Part shown: positions 27,442 to 35,446 of the stretch, in pieces | Layout of the letters: each line of letters starts with the position of its first letter | Position numbering within the stretch: the first letter of the stretch is position 1 | Assembly (NCBI GenBank): GCA_963798985.1 | Contig: CAWCVL010000001.1 | Location: forward strand, 62,001-126,000 | DNA: 64,000 nucleotides | Direction of reading: 5' to 3' | Source of the DNA: JACCTU01 sp963798985 | GTDB lineage: Bacteria; Actinomycetota; Thermoleophilia; Gaiellales; Gaiellaceae | The notes under the pieces: model-generated | Seen by the model: the letters and a program-made list of their open reading frames with translations, nothing else | Told to the model about the DNA's origin: nothing | The model's database searches: none | Program-made: the position numbers and the translations under genes

Positions 27442-28123
27442 GCGGGTTCGCGGCGGCGAGAGCGTCGTCGGGACGTTCCTCAACCTGGGCTCGCCGCTCG
27501 CGGCGGAGATCTGTGCTCGCGTGGGCTTCGACTTCGCCGTCGTCGATCTCGAGCACGGCGCCGGGACGGAGGCAGAGCTGATCCCGACGCTCCAGGCACT
27601 CGGATCCTGCGGCGCGATCGTGCGCGTCGAGTCCGCAGAACGGCCTCGCGTCCAGCGGGCGCTCGACGCGGGCGCGGACGGCATCATGGTTCCGCGGGTG
27701 GGCTCCGCGGCGGACGCGGTTGTCGCCGTCGCCGCGACGCGGTACCCACCGCGCGGCGTCCGCGGCGTGGCCTACATGAACCGAGGCGCGGACTTCGGAG
27801 CCGGTGCGCCGGAGGTTGACGTTCTCGTGGCGATTCAGGTCGAGACGCGCGGCGCGGTGGACGAGGCCCGGAAGATCGCAGGCCTCGAGGGCGTCGACGT
27901 GCTCTTTGTCGGCCCGGCTGATCTCGAGGCCGCACTCGGTACCAGCGACCTGCCGCTCGATGCGATCGTCGAAGCAGCACGCGCAGAGGGCAAGGCCGCC
28001 GGACTGTTCACTCGCACTCGCGAGGATGCCCAACGCGCGCTCGAGCGCGGCTTCCGCGTCGTCACGGTCGGCGCCGACTCGTTCTTCCTCGCCGAGGCGG
28101 CGCGGGCGGCGGCCACGCCTTGA
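27407..28123 (+). CDS. HpcH/HpaI-family class II aldolase
   Basis: A 238-residue aldolase/citrate-lyase-beta-type barrel. Motifs: VGTFLNLGSPLAAEICARVG, VVDLEHGAGT, GADGIMVPRVGSAADA, AIQVETRGAVDEA (metal Glu) and VLFVGPADLEAALG (metal Asp). The family cleaves 2-keto-3-deoxy acids to pyruvate and an aldehyde. It may serve the last cleavage of the pathway, since no IolJ-type aldolase is seen. GTG 27407 overlaps iolD by 35 bases. The protein similarity seems to start near VRGGESVVG, so a later non-canonical start is possible. Confidence 0.83.
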   Translation: MSGSSSSGSITERVRGGESVVGTFLNLGSPLAAEICARVGFDFAVVDLEHGAGTEAELIPTLQALGSCGAIVRVESAERPRVQRALDAGADGIMVPRVGSAADAVVAVAATRYPPRGVRGVAYMNRGADFGAGAPEVDVLVAIQVETRGAVDEARKIAGLEGVDVLFVGPADLEAALGTSDLPLDAIVEAARAEGKAAGLFTRTREDAQRALERGFRVVTVGADSFFLAEAARAAATP

Positions 28124-29007
28124 TCGTCGCGACCGGCCCCGTGCACCCCGTCGCGGTCGAGATCCTCGGCCCGATCGAGGTCGCGGAGAACTGGCGCGCG
28201 CTGCTGCCCGACGCCGAGGCGCTGATCGTGCGCGGTGACGCGTCGGTCGGGCAACGCGAACTCGCCTCGGCCCCGCGCCTCCGCGTGATCGGGCGCAGCG
28301 GCGTCGGCGTCGACCGGGTGGACATGGCTGCGACGCTCGCCTGCGGGATCCCGGTCGTCGTCACACCCGGAGCAAACGCGCGCGCCGTCGCGGAGGGCGC
28401 GCTGACACTGATGCTCGCCCTCGTCAAACGGCTTCCCGAGCTCCAGCGCGCGGTGCTCGAACGCGATTGGGGCTCGCGCGACCGCCTCGAGCTCGGCGAT
28501 CTCGAGGGGGCGACCCTCGGGATCGTCGGCTACGGCCGCATCGGCCGCGAGCTCGCCGATCTCGCACGCGCGCTCGGGATGCACATCCTCGCCCACGACC
28601 CGCTCGTCGACGAGGCGACGACATCGCTGGACGCGCTCTTCGAGAACGCGAACGTCGTCTCCCTGCACGCGCCGCTGACCGACATGACGCGCGGCATCGT
28701 CGGGCCGGAGCTGCTGGCCCACGCGAAGCCCGGTCTCGTCCTCGTCAACACCGCCCGCGGCGGGCTCGTCTCGTCGCTCGACGACCTGCTCGCCGCGCTC
28801 GAAGACGGCCGTCTCGGCGGCGTCGGTCTTGACGTCTTCGAGGAGGAACCGCCCGACCCCTTGCACCCGCTGTTCGCTCACCCCCGCGTCGTTGCGACGC
28901 CGCACGCCCTCGGCCTCACGCTCGGCGCCCGCGAGGCGGTCTTCCGCGCGATGGCGGAAGGCGTGGCCGCCGTACTCCGCGGCGAGACCCCGCCGAACGT
29001 GGCCTAG
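28120..29007 (+). CDS. D-isomer-specific 2-hydroxyacid dehydrogenase
   Basis: A 295-residue NAD-dependent dehydrogenase. Rossmann motif GIVGYGRIGRELADLARALG, catalytic Arg in VLVNTARGG, Glu in LDVFEEEPP and His in VATPHALGLT. Substrates are 2-hydroxy/2-keto acids such as phosphoglycerate or glyoxylate. Here it could reduce or oxidise a keto acid made by the aldolase. TTG 28120 overlaps the aldolase stop (TTGA). Its 3' end overlaps the convergent oxidoreductase by four bases. The N terminus is shorter than in SerA. Confidence 0.84.
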   Translation: MIVATGPVHPVAVEILGPIEVAENWRALLPDAEALIVRGDASVGQRELASAPRLRVIGRSGVGVDRVDMAATLACGIPVVVTPGANARAVAEGALTLMLALVKRLPELQRAVLERDWGSRDRLELGDLEGATLGIVGYGRIGRELADLARALGMHILAHDPLVDEATTSLDALFENANVVSLHAPLTDMTRGIVGPELLAHAKPGLVLVNTARGGLVSSLDDLLAALEDGRLGGVGLDVFEEEPPDPLHPLFAHPRVVATPHALGLTLGAREAVFRAMAEGVAAVLRGETPPNVA

Positions 29008-30152
29008 AGGTCCCGCACGTCCTCCCAGGCGCCGCTCTCGAACGAGCGCGCGATCGCGTCGAGGACGCACGCCGTGGCGGCGATCTCCCGGACGCCCGGC
29101 TCGCGCTGAACGCCGTCCGCGATCGACTGGAGGAAGCGGTACGCCTCGATCACCTTCAGGTCGTCGTAGCCCATCGGGATCCCCTGCCCCGGCTGGAACC
29201 GAGCGAAGTCGGGGTGGGACGGGCCCATCAGCACTCGCGCCGAGCCGCCTTCGCGGTAGTGCTCGAGCTCGTTCATGCGCTCGAAGTTCCACGCCACGGC
29301 GCCGCGGGTGCCGTTCACCTCGAACCAGTAACGCGCCTCGGCGCCGACGATCACCCGCGAGAGCTCGATCGTGCCCTTCAGCCCGGACTCGAACTCGACG
29401 AGCGCCGCGCACCAGTCCTCGTTCTCGACGGGCCCGAGCTCGACGTCGCCCTCGACGACGGAGAAGTGCGTGCCCGTGCCCGGCTGCACCTTGGGGCGCT
29501 CCGGGATCAGGATCGCCGACGTCGCCGTAGCGCGAACGATCGGCCCGCAGAGGAACATCGCCAGGTCGACCGCATGAGAGCCAAGGTCGGAGAGGATCCC
29601 GTGGCCGGAGAGCGTGCGCGAGAAGCGCCACGAGAGCGCGCCACGGGGATTCGCTGAGTAGCTCGCCACGAACTGCATGCGGAAGTGGTTGATCTCCCCG
29701 AGCTCGCCGTCCGCGATCAGCCGGCGCGCGTGCTGCACGGCGGGCGGGTTGCGGTAGTTGAGCCCGACGATCGTGCGAACCCCCGCCGCCTCGGCGGCGC
29801 GAGCGATCTCGACCGTGTCCTGCGGCAGCGCCCCGAGCGGCTTTTCGCCCCAGAAGTGCTTACCGGCCTCGACCGCCGCCAGCGCCATCTCGCGGTGCAT
29901 GAAGTTCGGCGCGCAGATCGAGACGGCCTCGACCTCCGGATGGGCGATCACGGCGCGCCAGTCGGTCGACCACTCCATGTAGCCGAGCGTCTCCGCCGCA
30001 CCGCGCGCCCGTTCCTCGACCTCGTCCGCAGCGACCACGAGCCGCGCCCGCCCCTCGCACTCGGGGAAGTGGACCGGGACGCGCCGGTAGGACGTCGAGT
30101 GCACCTCGCCCATCCAGCCGACCCCGAGCAGGCCGACACCGATCTCCTTCAC
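29004..30152 (-). CDS. Gfo/Idh/MocA family oxidoreductase
   Basis: A 382-residue dehydrogenase, longer than the one at 24208. GVGLLGVGWMGEVHSTSY, GEKPLGALPQDTVE (catalytic Lys), GLNYRNPPAVQHAR and HGILSDLGSHAVDLAMFL show the family and its conserved histidine. NAD(P)-linked oxidation of a sugar or inositol isomer is likely. It could serve as a second IolG-like enzyme such as scyllo-inositol dehydrogenase. It starts at GTG 30152 behind the CNNM gene. The frame is intact. Confidence 0.82.
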   Translation of the reverse strand: MKEIGVGLLGVGWMGEVHSTSYRRVPVHFPECEGRARLVVAADEVEERARGAAETLGYMEWSTDWRAVIAHPEVEAVSICAPNFMHREMALAAVEAGKHFWGEKPLGALPQDTVEIARAAEAAGVRTIVGLNYRNPPAVQHARRLIADGELGEINHFRMQFVASYSANPRGALSWRFSRTLSGHGILSDLGSHAVDLAMFLCGPIVRATATSAILIPERPKVQPGTGTHFSVVEGDVELGPVENEDWCAALVEFESGLKGTIELSRVIVGAEARYWFEVNGTRGAVAWNFERMNELEHYREGGSARVLMGPSHPDFARFQPGQGIPMGYDDLKVIEAYRFLQSIADGVQREPGVREIAATACVLDAIARSFESGAWEDVRDL

Positions 30153-30218
30153 TCGAGTTCCTCCAGCGGGACGGCGCCGATCAGACCGAGCACGTGCACG
30201 AGCGGGATTCTCTCGCGC

Positions 30219-31517
30219 TCAGCCGTCCGCCGCGACGCGGGCATCCTCGTCTTCGCGCGGCGGGAGCCAGTGCACCTCGAGCCGCTCGATCCGTGAACCC
30301 TCGATCTCGAGGACCCGGAACGCGAGGCCGTCGTACTGAACCTCGTCCTCCTCCTCTGGAGCTCGCCCCAGAAGGCCGAAGACGAAGCCCGCGACCGTGT
30401 GGTAGTCCTCTTGCGGGAGCTGGGTCCCGAACTGCTCGTTGAAGTCGTCGATCGGGAACGTGCCGCCGATCCGGATCGTCGTGTCGTCGATGCGCTCGAC
30501 CGCCTCGTCGGGCAGGTCGTACTCGTCCTCGATCTCGCCGACGATCTCCTCGAGCAGGTCCTCGAGCGTGACGATCCCCTCCATCGCGCCGTACTCGTCG
30601 ACGACGATCGCCATGTGGACCTTCGCGCGGCGGAAGTCGGCGAGGAGCGCCGCGAGGTCTTTCGTCTCGGGGACGACGAACGCGGGACGCAACAGCTCCT
30701 CGATCACGACGTTGGCGATCCCCCGATCGTTGAGGGCGGAAAAGAGGTCGCGCACGTGGAGGATCCCGACGATGTCGTCGAGCGAGCTCTTGTACGCGGG
30801 GTAGCGCGTGTACGGCGAGTCGACCACCGCGGCGAGGCACTCCTCCGGCGGCAGGTCGACGGAGATTGCGACCACCTCCGGCCGCGGCACCATCACCTCG
30901 TGGACCTCCTTGCCAGCGAAGTTGAAGACCTTGTAGAGCATCTCCTCCTCGGCCTCCTCGATCGCGCCGGTGTCCTCTGCCTCGCGGACGGTGTACAGGA
31001 GGTCCTCGCGCGTGTACCCGTGGACGCCTGCGGGCGCGGGTTGGACGCCGAACAGCCTCGAGACGGCGTTCGCCGAGGTCTGGAGCACCCAGACGAGCGG
31101 GGACGTTATCCGCGCGAGCAGGTCGAGCGGCACGGCGAGCACGACCGCGAGCGCTTCGGCCTTCTGCAGCGCGACCGCTTTCGGCACGAGCTCGCCCAGC
31201 ACGACGGTCAGGTAGGTCAGGACCAGGAACGAGAACGTGTACGCGAGGATGTGCGAGACCCACGAGTCGACGTAGCCCGAGATGAGCGGCTCGCCGATGG
31301 AGCCCATCGCGATCCCGCAGACGGTGATCCCGACCTGCACCGTGCTGATGAACCGCACGGGCTCGTCCATCAAGCGCAGCGCGCGGCGTGCCGGGAGCGA
31401 GTTCAGCTGCTCGAGGCGCCCACGCCGGGCGGTCACGAGCGCGTATTCGGCTGCGACGAAGATCGCGTTCGCGAGCACGAGCGCGAGCACGAGGATGACG
31501 CGGAGGAAGTCGCTCAC
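30219..31517 (-). CDS. CNNM/CorC-type transporter (DUF21-CBS-CBS-CorC_HlyC)
   Basis: A 432-residue membrane protein. Residues about 1-180 form the DUF21 part with three to four helices (LANAIFVAAEYALVTAR, GITVCGIAMGSIGEPLI, VLGELVPKAVALQ). Then come two CBS domains (VMVPRPEVVAISVDLP; IVVDEYGAMEGIVTLEDLLE) and a C-terminal CorC_HlyC domain (TIRIGGTFPIDDFNEQFG). Members transport magnesium or cobalt, often as efflux; older annotations call them hemolysins. It ends DARVAADG, and a possible in-frame tail lies just after (see findings). ATG 31517. Confidence 0.88.
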   Translation of the reverse strand: MSDFLRVILVLALVLANAIFVAAEYALVTARRGRLEQLNSLPARRALRLMDEPVRFISTVQVGITVCGIAMGSIGEPLISGYVDSWVSHILAYTFSFLVLTYLTVVLGELVPKAVALQKAEALAVVLAVPLDLLARITSPLVWVLQTSANAVSRLFGVQPAPAGVHGYTREDLLYTVREAEDTGAIEEAEEEMLYKVFNFAGKEVHEVMVPRPEVVAISVDLPPEECLAAVVDSPYTRYPAYKSSLDDIVGILHVRDLFSALNDRGIANVVIEELLRPAFVVPETKDLAALLADFRRAKVHMAIVVDEYGAMEGIVTLEDLLEEIVGEIEDEYDLPDEAVERIDDTTIRIGGTFPIDDFNEQFGTQLPQEDYHTVAGFVFGLLGRAPEEEDEVQYDGLAFRVLEIEGSRIERLEVHWLPPREDEDARVAADG

Positions 31518-31565
31518 GCCCCGCTCTCCGGGGCGCGTGTACTAGGCGGTTGCTCGTCGTCCAAG

Positions 31566-32486
31566 CTACGAATCAGTATAGGAGAGAGCCCCGGCGTCCT
31601 CGTGGCGCCGAGCCCCGCCCTCGCGGACGAGGCGTTCCAGGTGCGAAAGCGTCTCCGCGACCGCGAATCGGCGTGCCGCCGGGTTGAGGTCGGCGCCGAA
31701 GAGCGGGAACGAGACCTCGTAGCCCGAGCGCGGCTCCGTCCCGAGCGCGGCCGCCGTCGCCTCCAGGCGCTCCCGGTGGTGCGCGACGATCTCCCAGGCC
31801 CGTGCGGTCGGGTCGTGGATCGGGTCGCCGTGACCCGGCAGCGCGAGCCGCACGCCGAGTGCCGCGGTGCGCTCGAGTGAGTCGAGGTAGTCGCCGAGCG
31901 GGTCGGGGCTCGAGTCCGGGTAGAGCCCAACCGCCGGGGTGATCCGCGGCAGCAGGTGGTCGCCGGCGACGAGCACTCCGTCCCGAACGAGTGCAAGGTG
32001 TCCGTCCGCGTGCCCGGGCACCGCGAGCACTTCCCACCCGTCGACGAAGTCGCCCGCGCCGAGCAGCTCGGGGTCGCGCACGTAGCGGATGAACGGCGCG
32101 TAGACGGAGCCGGCCTCGAGCAGCTCGTTCGCAACCGCCGGCGGCACGCCGTTCGCGAGGAACCAGTCGGCGATCACCTGCAGCCAGTCGTCGTTTCCCC
32201 AGACGTGCGCGCACTGTTCGTAGTCGAGCGCGCCCTGGTGAACCGTCGCGCCCGTGGCGGCCTGCGCCTGCTGCGCGCCGCCGACGTGGTCCGGGTGGAA
32301 GTGCGTGATGACGATCCGGGCGACCGTCAATTCGCGCGCGACCTGGGCGAACACCTCGTCCGACTCGGGGAGTGCGAGGCCCGTGTCCACGAGCGTCCAG
32401 CCGTCCTGGCCCTCGAGCAGGTAGCAATGCACGTGGCTCGGCCGCATCGGCAGCGGCAGGGTGAGCCTCGCAAGGCCATCGAACAT
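31566..32486 (-). CDS. Metallo-beta-lactamase-fold hydrolase
   Basis: A 306-residue hydrolase with a complete di-metal site: ITHFHPDHVGG (HxHxDH), VPGHADGHLAL, VLVAGDHLLP and LPGHGDPIHDP. Glyoxalase-II-like and lactonase-like members share this pattern. The substrate is unknown. ATG 32486 directly abuts the first alternative start of the radical SAM gene on the other strand (CATATG). The N terminus FDGLARLTLPLPMRPSHVH suits the family. Confidence 0.82.
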   Translation of the reverse strand: MFDGLARLTLPLPMRPSHVHCYLLEGQDGWTLVDTGLALPESDEVFAQVARELTVARIVITHFHPDHVGGAQQAQAATGATVHQGALDYEQCAHVWGNDDWLQVIADWFLANGVPPAVANELLEAGSVYAPFIRYVRDPELLGAGDFVDGWEVLAVPGHADGHLALVRDGVLVAGDHLLPRITPAVGLYPDSSPDPLGDYLDSLERTAALGVRLALPGHGDPIHDPTARAWEIVAHHRERLEATAAALGTEPRSGYEVSFPLFGADLNPAARRFAVAETLSHLERLVREGGARRHEDAGALSYTDS

Positions 32487-32492
32487 ATGTTC

Positions 32493-32498
32493 TATAGT
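32493..32498 (+). promoter_or_regulatory. Putative -10 box for a leaderless radical SAM transcript
   Basis: TATAGT sits exactly six bases before GTG 32505. That is the distance expected between a -10 box and a transcription start that is also the start codon. The reverse strand gives TATAGA four bases from the divergent ATG. The six-base core is therefore nearly shared by both promoters. Confidence 0.4.
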
Positions 32499-32504
32499 GG
32501 CCAC

Positions 32505-33401
32505 GTGGGGGTCGAGTATCGCGAGGAGCCGTGCAAGGTGGCGCTCAACCGCGTGCGCGGCATGTCGTTCAAGTGGTCGCTGAACCCGTACATGGGCTGC
32601 GTCCACCGCTGCACGTTCTGTTACGTCCGGGCATTCGAGCACCGCGCCGACCGGCCGTTCGACGATCGCTACGGCACCTCGATCAGGGTCAAGGTCAACA
32701 TCGCCGACGCGTTGCGCGCACAGCTCGGTCGACCCTCGTGGGAGCGCGAGCTGGTCGCGATCGGCGCGGCGACCGACCCGTACCAGCCGGCAGAGGGCCG
32801 CTACCAGCTCACCAGGGCCTGCATCCAGGCGCTCGGTGAGGCGGCGAGCCCGCTGACGATCATCACGCGCGGCCCGATGATCGTCCGGGACGTCGACGTG
32901 CTCGTGGAAGCCGCGCGCCACGCGTCCGTCAGCGTCACGTTCTCGATCCCGACGCTCGACGAGGACGTCTGGCGAAAGACCGAGCCCTCGACCGCGCATC
33001 CTCGCCAGCGGCTCCGGGCGCTGAAGCAGCTCGTGGACGCCGGAATCAAGGCGGGCGTCGGGATGGCCCCGATCCTCCCGGGAGTCTCCGACCGCCCCGA
33101 GCAGCTCGCGGAGGTCGTCCGCGCAGCCCGCGAGGCCGGGGCGACTGGAGTCTGGGCCAACCTGCTCTTCCTGCGACCGGGCACCCGCGAGCACTTCATG
33201 GAGCACCTGGCCGAAGACTGGCCCGAGCTCGTGCCTCTCTACGAGGAGCTCTACGCCCGGAAGGCCTATCTCCCGGCCGCGCAGACCAAGCCAGTCCGGG
33301 CGCAGGTAGCCGATCTCGCACGCCGCTTCGAGATCGCCGACCGGCGCGCCAGCCCGATTCGGCGAGAGCCCCGGCCCGAGCAGCTCTCCCTCTCGGTCTA
33401 G
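32505..33401 (+). CDS. Rv2578c-family radical SAM protein
   Basis: A 298-residue radical SAM enzyme. The iron-sulfur motif is C-x3-C-x2-C in GCVHRCTFCYVRAFEH. SAM-binding features follow in LVAIGAATDPYQPAEG and LTIITRGPMIVRD. It resembles the SplB-like Rv2578c group, whose substrate is unknown. GTG 32505 is preferred because of the TATAGT box six bases earlier; ATG 32487 (MFYSGHVGVEY) is the alternative. The C terminus (LSLSV) ends 38 bases before the response regulator start. Confidence 0.85.
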   Translation: MGVEYREEPCKVALNRVRGMSFKWSLNPYMGCVHRCTFCYVRAFEHRADRPFDDRYGTSIRVKVNIADALRAQLGRPSWERELVAIGAATDPYQPAEGRYQLTRACIQALGEAASPLTIITRGPMIVRDVDVLVEAARHASVSVTFSIPTLDEDVWRKTEPSTAHPRQRLRALKQLVDAGIKAGVGMAPILPGVSDRPEQLAEVVRAAREAGATGVWANLLFLRPGTREHFMEHLAEDWPELVPLYEELYARKAYLPAAQTKPVRAQVADLARRFEIADRRASPIRREPRPEQLSLSV

Positions 33402-33421
33402 GCGCGATCTGACAGGCCCCC

Positions 33422-33427
33422 TACAAT
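33422..33427 (+). promoter_or_regulatory. Putative -10 box of the two-component operon
   Basis: TACAAT lies 12 bases before GTG 33440. No -35 box at normal spacing is seen. This would give a leader of only a few bases. Confidence 0.3.
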
Positions 33428-33439
33428 CCGCAGGCCCCC

Positions 33440-34093
33440 GTGGAAGCCTCTGTAAACCCGAACTCTTCGTCCGAGCGCGAGATCACGTGCCTGATCGTCG
33501 ACGACCACGAGGTCGTGCGCGAGGGGCTGCGGCTCTCGCTGTCCCGCGCCGCGCACATCCGGGTGATCGGTGAGGCCTCCGATGGGGCGAGCGCGGTCGC
33601 GCTCGCGGAGCGCCGTCGACCGGACGTCGTGATCATGGACGTGCGGATGCCCGGGATGGACGGGCTGCAGGCCACGAAGATCCTCTCGGAGAAGCTCCCC
33701 GAGACGGCAGTGCTGATCTTCACCGCGTACAGCGAGCGCTCGCTGCTCGGCCGTGGGCTCGAGTCGGGTGCGAAGGGCTACATCCTCAAGGAGGCCCCGC
33801 ACGCGACGCTGCTGCGGGCGATCGAGAAGGTCGCTGCGGGCGACGGTTACGTCGACCCCGCGTTGATGCCCGCGTTCCTCTCCGGCAAGGAGAAGGACGA
33901 CATGCTCACGGGCCGCGAGCGGGAGATCCTCCAGCTGCTGGCGGACGGGATGTCGAACGCCGACGTCGCCGCGAAGCTCTTCATCAGCCAGGAGACCGTC
34001 AAGAGCCACGTGCGGCACATCCTCGCGAAGCTCGAGGCGGACACGCGCACCCACGCAGTGGCGATCGCGCTCCGTGACGCGATCATCGATTAG
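33440..34093 (+). CDS. NarL/FixJ-type response regulator
   Basis: A 217-residue two-domain regulator. The receiver holds acidic pair D21/D22 (LIVDDHEVV), phospho-acceptor D67 in VVIMDVRMPGMDG, Thr near 95 (LIFTAYS) and Lys in GYILKEA. The LuxR-type helix-turn-helix follows at about 150-210 (LTGREREILQLLADG, ISQETVKSHVRHIL). Phosphorylation would switch DNA binding. It starts at GTG 33440 and overlaps the kinase gene downstream by 20 bases, so the two form a pair. Target genes are unknown. Confidence 0.9.
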   Translation: MEASVNPNSSSEREITCLIVDDHEVVREGLRLSLSRAAHIRVIGEASDGASAVALAERRRPDVVIMDVRMPGMDGLQATKILSEKLPETAVLIFTAYSERSLLGRGLESGAKGYILKEAPHATLLRAIEKVAAGDGYVDPALMPAFLSGKEKDDMLTGREREILQLLADGMSNADVAAKLFISQETVKSHVRHILAKLEADTRTHAVAIALRDAIID

Positions 34094-35249
34094 GACCGCC
34101 GTCCTCGCCGGCGCGGCCGCGCTCGCGGCCGTTGCGGCGATCCTCTACACGAGCAGCGATGCCTCCACGCTCGGGGGCTTGGTGCTGCTGGCGGCGATCG
34201 CCGCGGCCGGACTCGTCGCGGTGTATCTCTTCCTCGTCCAGCACGACCGTCATCGCCAGATCGAGGAAGAGCTCGCCGGTCAGGCCTCGTTCCTCGAGGC
34301 GCTGATCGAGTCGATGCACCAGATCGCCGCGCGCGGCGGTGCGCAGTCGGTGCTCGAGCACGCGAGAGTCGAGGCGGAGCGCCTGTTCGACGCCCGCGCG
34401 CAACTTCTCGGGCCCGACGAGCAGCCGGCCCCTTCGCCGAACGGACGCCAGGGCATCCTCGTTCCGCTTCGCGTGCGAGACGAGCACGTCGGGTCGCTCC
34501 ACCTGATGCGGGTGAAGCCGTTCGCGCGCGCAGACATCGCGCGCGCCACGGTGCTCGCCGACTTCGCGGCACGCGAGAGCGAGAACGCTCGATTGCTCGA
34601 GGAGGCGAAGATCCGGGAAGCCGAGCGCGCTCGTCTCTCCGAGCAGATCGTCACCGCCGAGCAGGATGAACGGCGACGACTCGCGCTCTTCCTCCACGAC
34701 GGCCCGGTGCAGTCGATGTCAGGACTCGCGCTGATGCTCGACGCGGTCAGCGAGTCGGTCGCCCCGGACGCGCTGCCCGTGATGGAGAAGGCGCTCCGGC
34801 AGCACCGGCAAACCATTCGCGCGCTCCGCGATCTCTCGTTCAACCTCGAGCCGGTCGTCCTGCGCGACCAAGGGTTCGGCCCCGCCGTCAAGGGTCTAGC
34901 CGAGCAGCTCGGGCTCGAGCACAAGATCCAGATCGACGTCGACGTCGACGCGGCCGAGACGCTCGGCGAAAAGGCGCAGGCGGGGCTCTACCAGATCATC
35001 CGCGAGGCGACCTCAGGGTCGATCCGGCGCGGGCCGCCGACCCGGATGTCGATCGTCGCCACGGGCCGGCCGGACGGCGGGCTGCAGGCGGAGGTCGTCG
35101 ACGACGCCCCGGGCGAGCGGCGGCGGGCGACGTTCGACGAGCTGGAAGAGCGCGCGCGCACGCTGAACGCGAGCTTCGAGGTCGACCAGCGCGAGGACGA
35201 CGGCGGCACGACGGTGCGGGTGACGCTTCCCCCCTACGTCGCGCAGTAG
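34074..35249 (+). CDS. NarX/DesK-type sensor histidine kinase with a degenerate ATPase domain
   Basis: A 391-residue membrane kinase. Two membrane helices (about 5-25 and 35-55), a coiled linker, a GAF-like part (about 75-170), a second coil, then HisKA_3 with the phospho-His in LALFLHDGPVQSMSGLA. The ATPase part is unusual. The N-box asparagine is missing (REATSGSIRRGPP where NAVKHA is usual), and the DDGxG box reads DDAPGE. The end is nevertheless typical (GGTTVRVTLPP). It may be inactive as an ATPase, or damaged by compensating indels. GTG 34074 overlaps the regulator gene. Confidence 0.82.
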   Translation: MTRSSIRTAVLAGAAALAAVAAILYTSSDASTLGGLVLLAAIAAAGLVAVYLFLVQHDRHRQIEEELAGQASFLEALIESMHQIAARGGAQSVLEHARVEAERLFDARAQLLGPDEQPAPSPNGRQGILVPLRVRDEHVGSLHLMRVKPFARADIARATVLADFAARESENARLLEEAKIREAERARLSEQIVTAEQDERRRLALFLHDGPVQSMSGLALMLDAVSESVAPDALPVMEKALRQHRQTIRALRDLSFNLEPVVLRDQGFGPAVKGLAEQLGLEHKIQIDVDVDAAETLGEKAQAGLYQIIREATSGSIRRGPPTRMSIVATGRPDGGLQAEVVDDAPGERRRATFDELEERARTLNASFEVDQREDDGGTTVRVTLPPYVAQ

Positions 35250-35261
35250 GATTTCCGCGCC

Positions 35262-35438
35262 GTGACCTACCTCCTCTTCGTCTGGACGCCGACCGGCTAC
35301 GAGCTCCGCGAGCAAGAGGGCGAGCCGCCGAAGCCCGGCGACCGCGTCGAGCTCGACGAGAAGCGCTTCGAGATCACCAAGCTCGGCGTCTCACCGCTCC
35401 CCGGCGACGACCGGGTCTGCGCATTCGCTCAGGGTTAG
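35262..35438 (+). CDS. Small conserved-looking protein of unknown function
   Basis: A 58-residue frame starting GTG 35262, only 12 bases after the kinase stop: VTYLLFVWTPTGYEL, then a proline- and charge-rich middle (EGEPPKPGDRVELDEKR) and VSPLPGDDRVCAFAQG. The composition looks like a small beta-sheet protein rather than a random frame, and the position suggests co-transcription with the two-component pair. I do not recognise a family. Its stop lies eight bases from the convergent FAD gene stop. Confidence 0.55.
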   Translation: MTYLLFVWTPTGYELREQEGEPPKPGDRVELDEKRFEITKLGVSPLPGDDRVCAFAQG

Positions 35439-35446
35439 CTGCGCTC

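Noticed and set aside
30219..31517. Hemolysin toxin
   Set aside because: The DUF21-CBS-CorC layout is that of a metal transporter family; the hemolysin name is historical.
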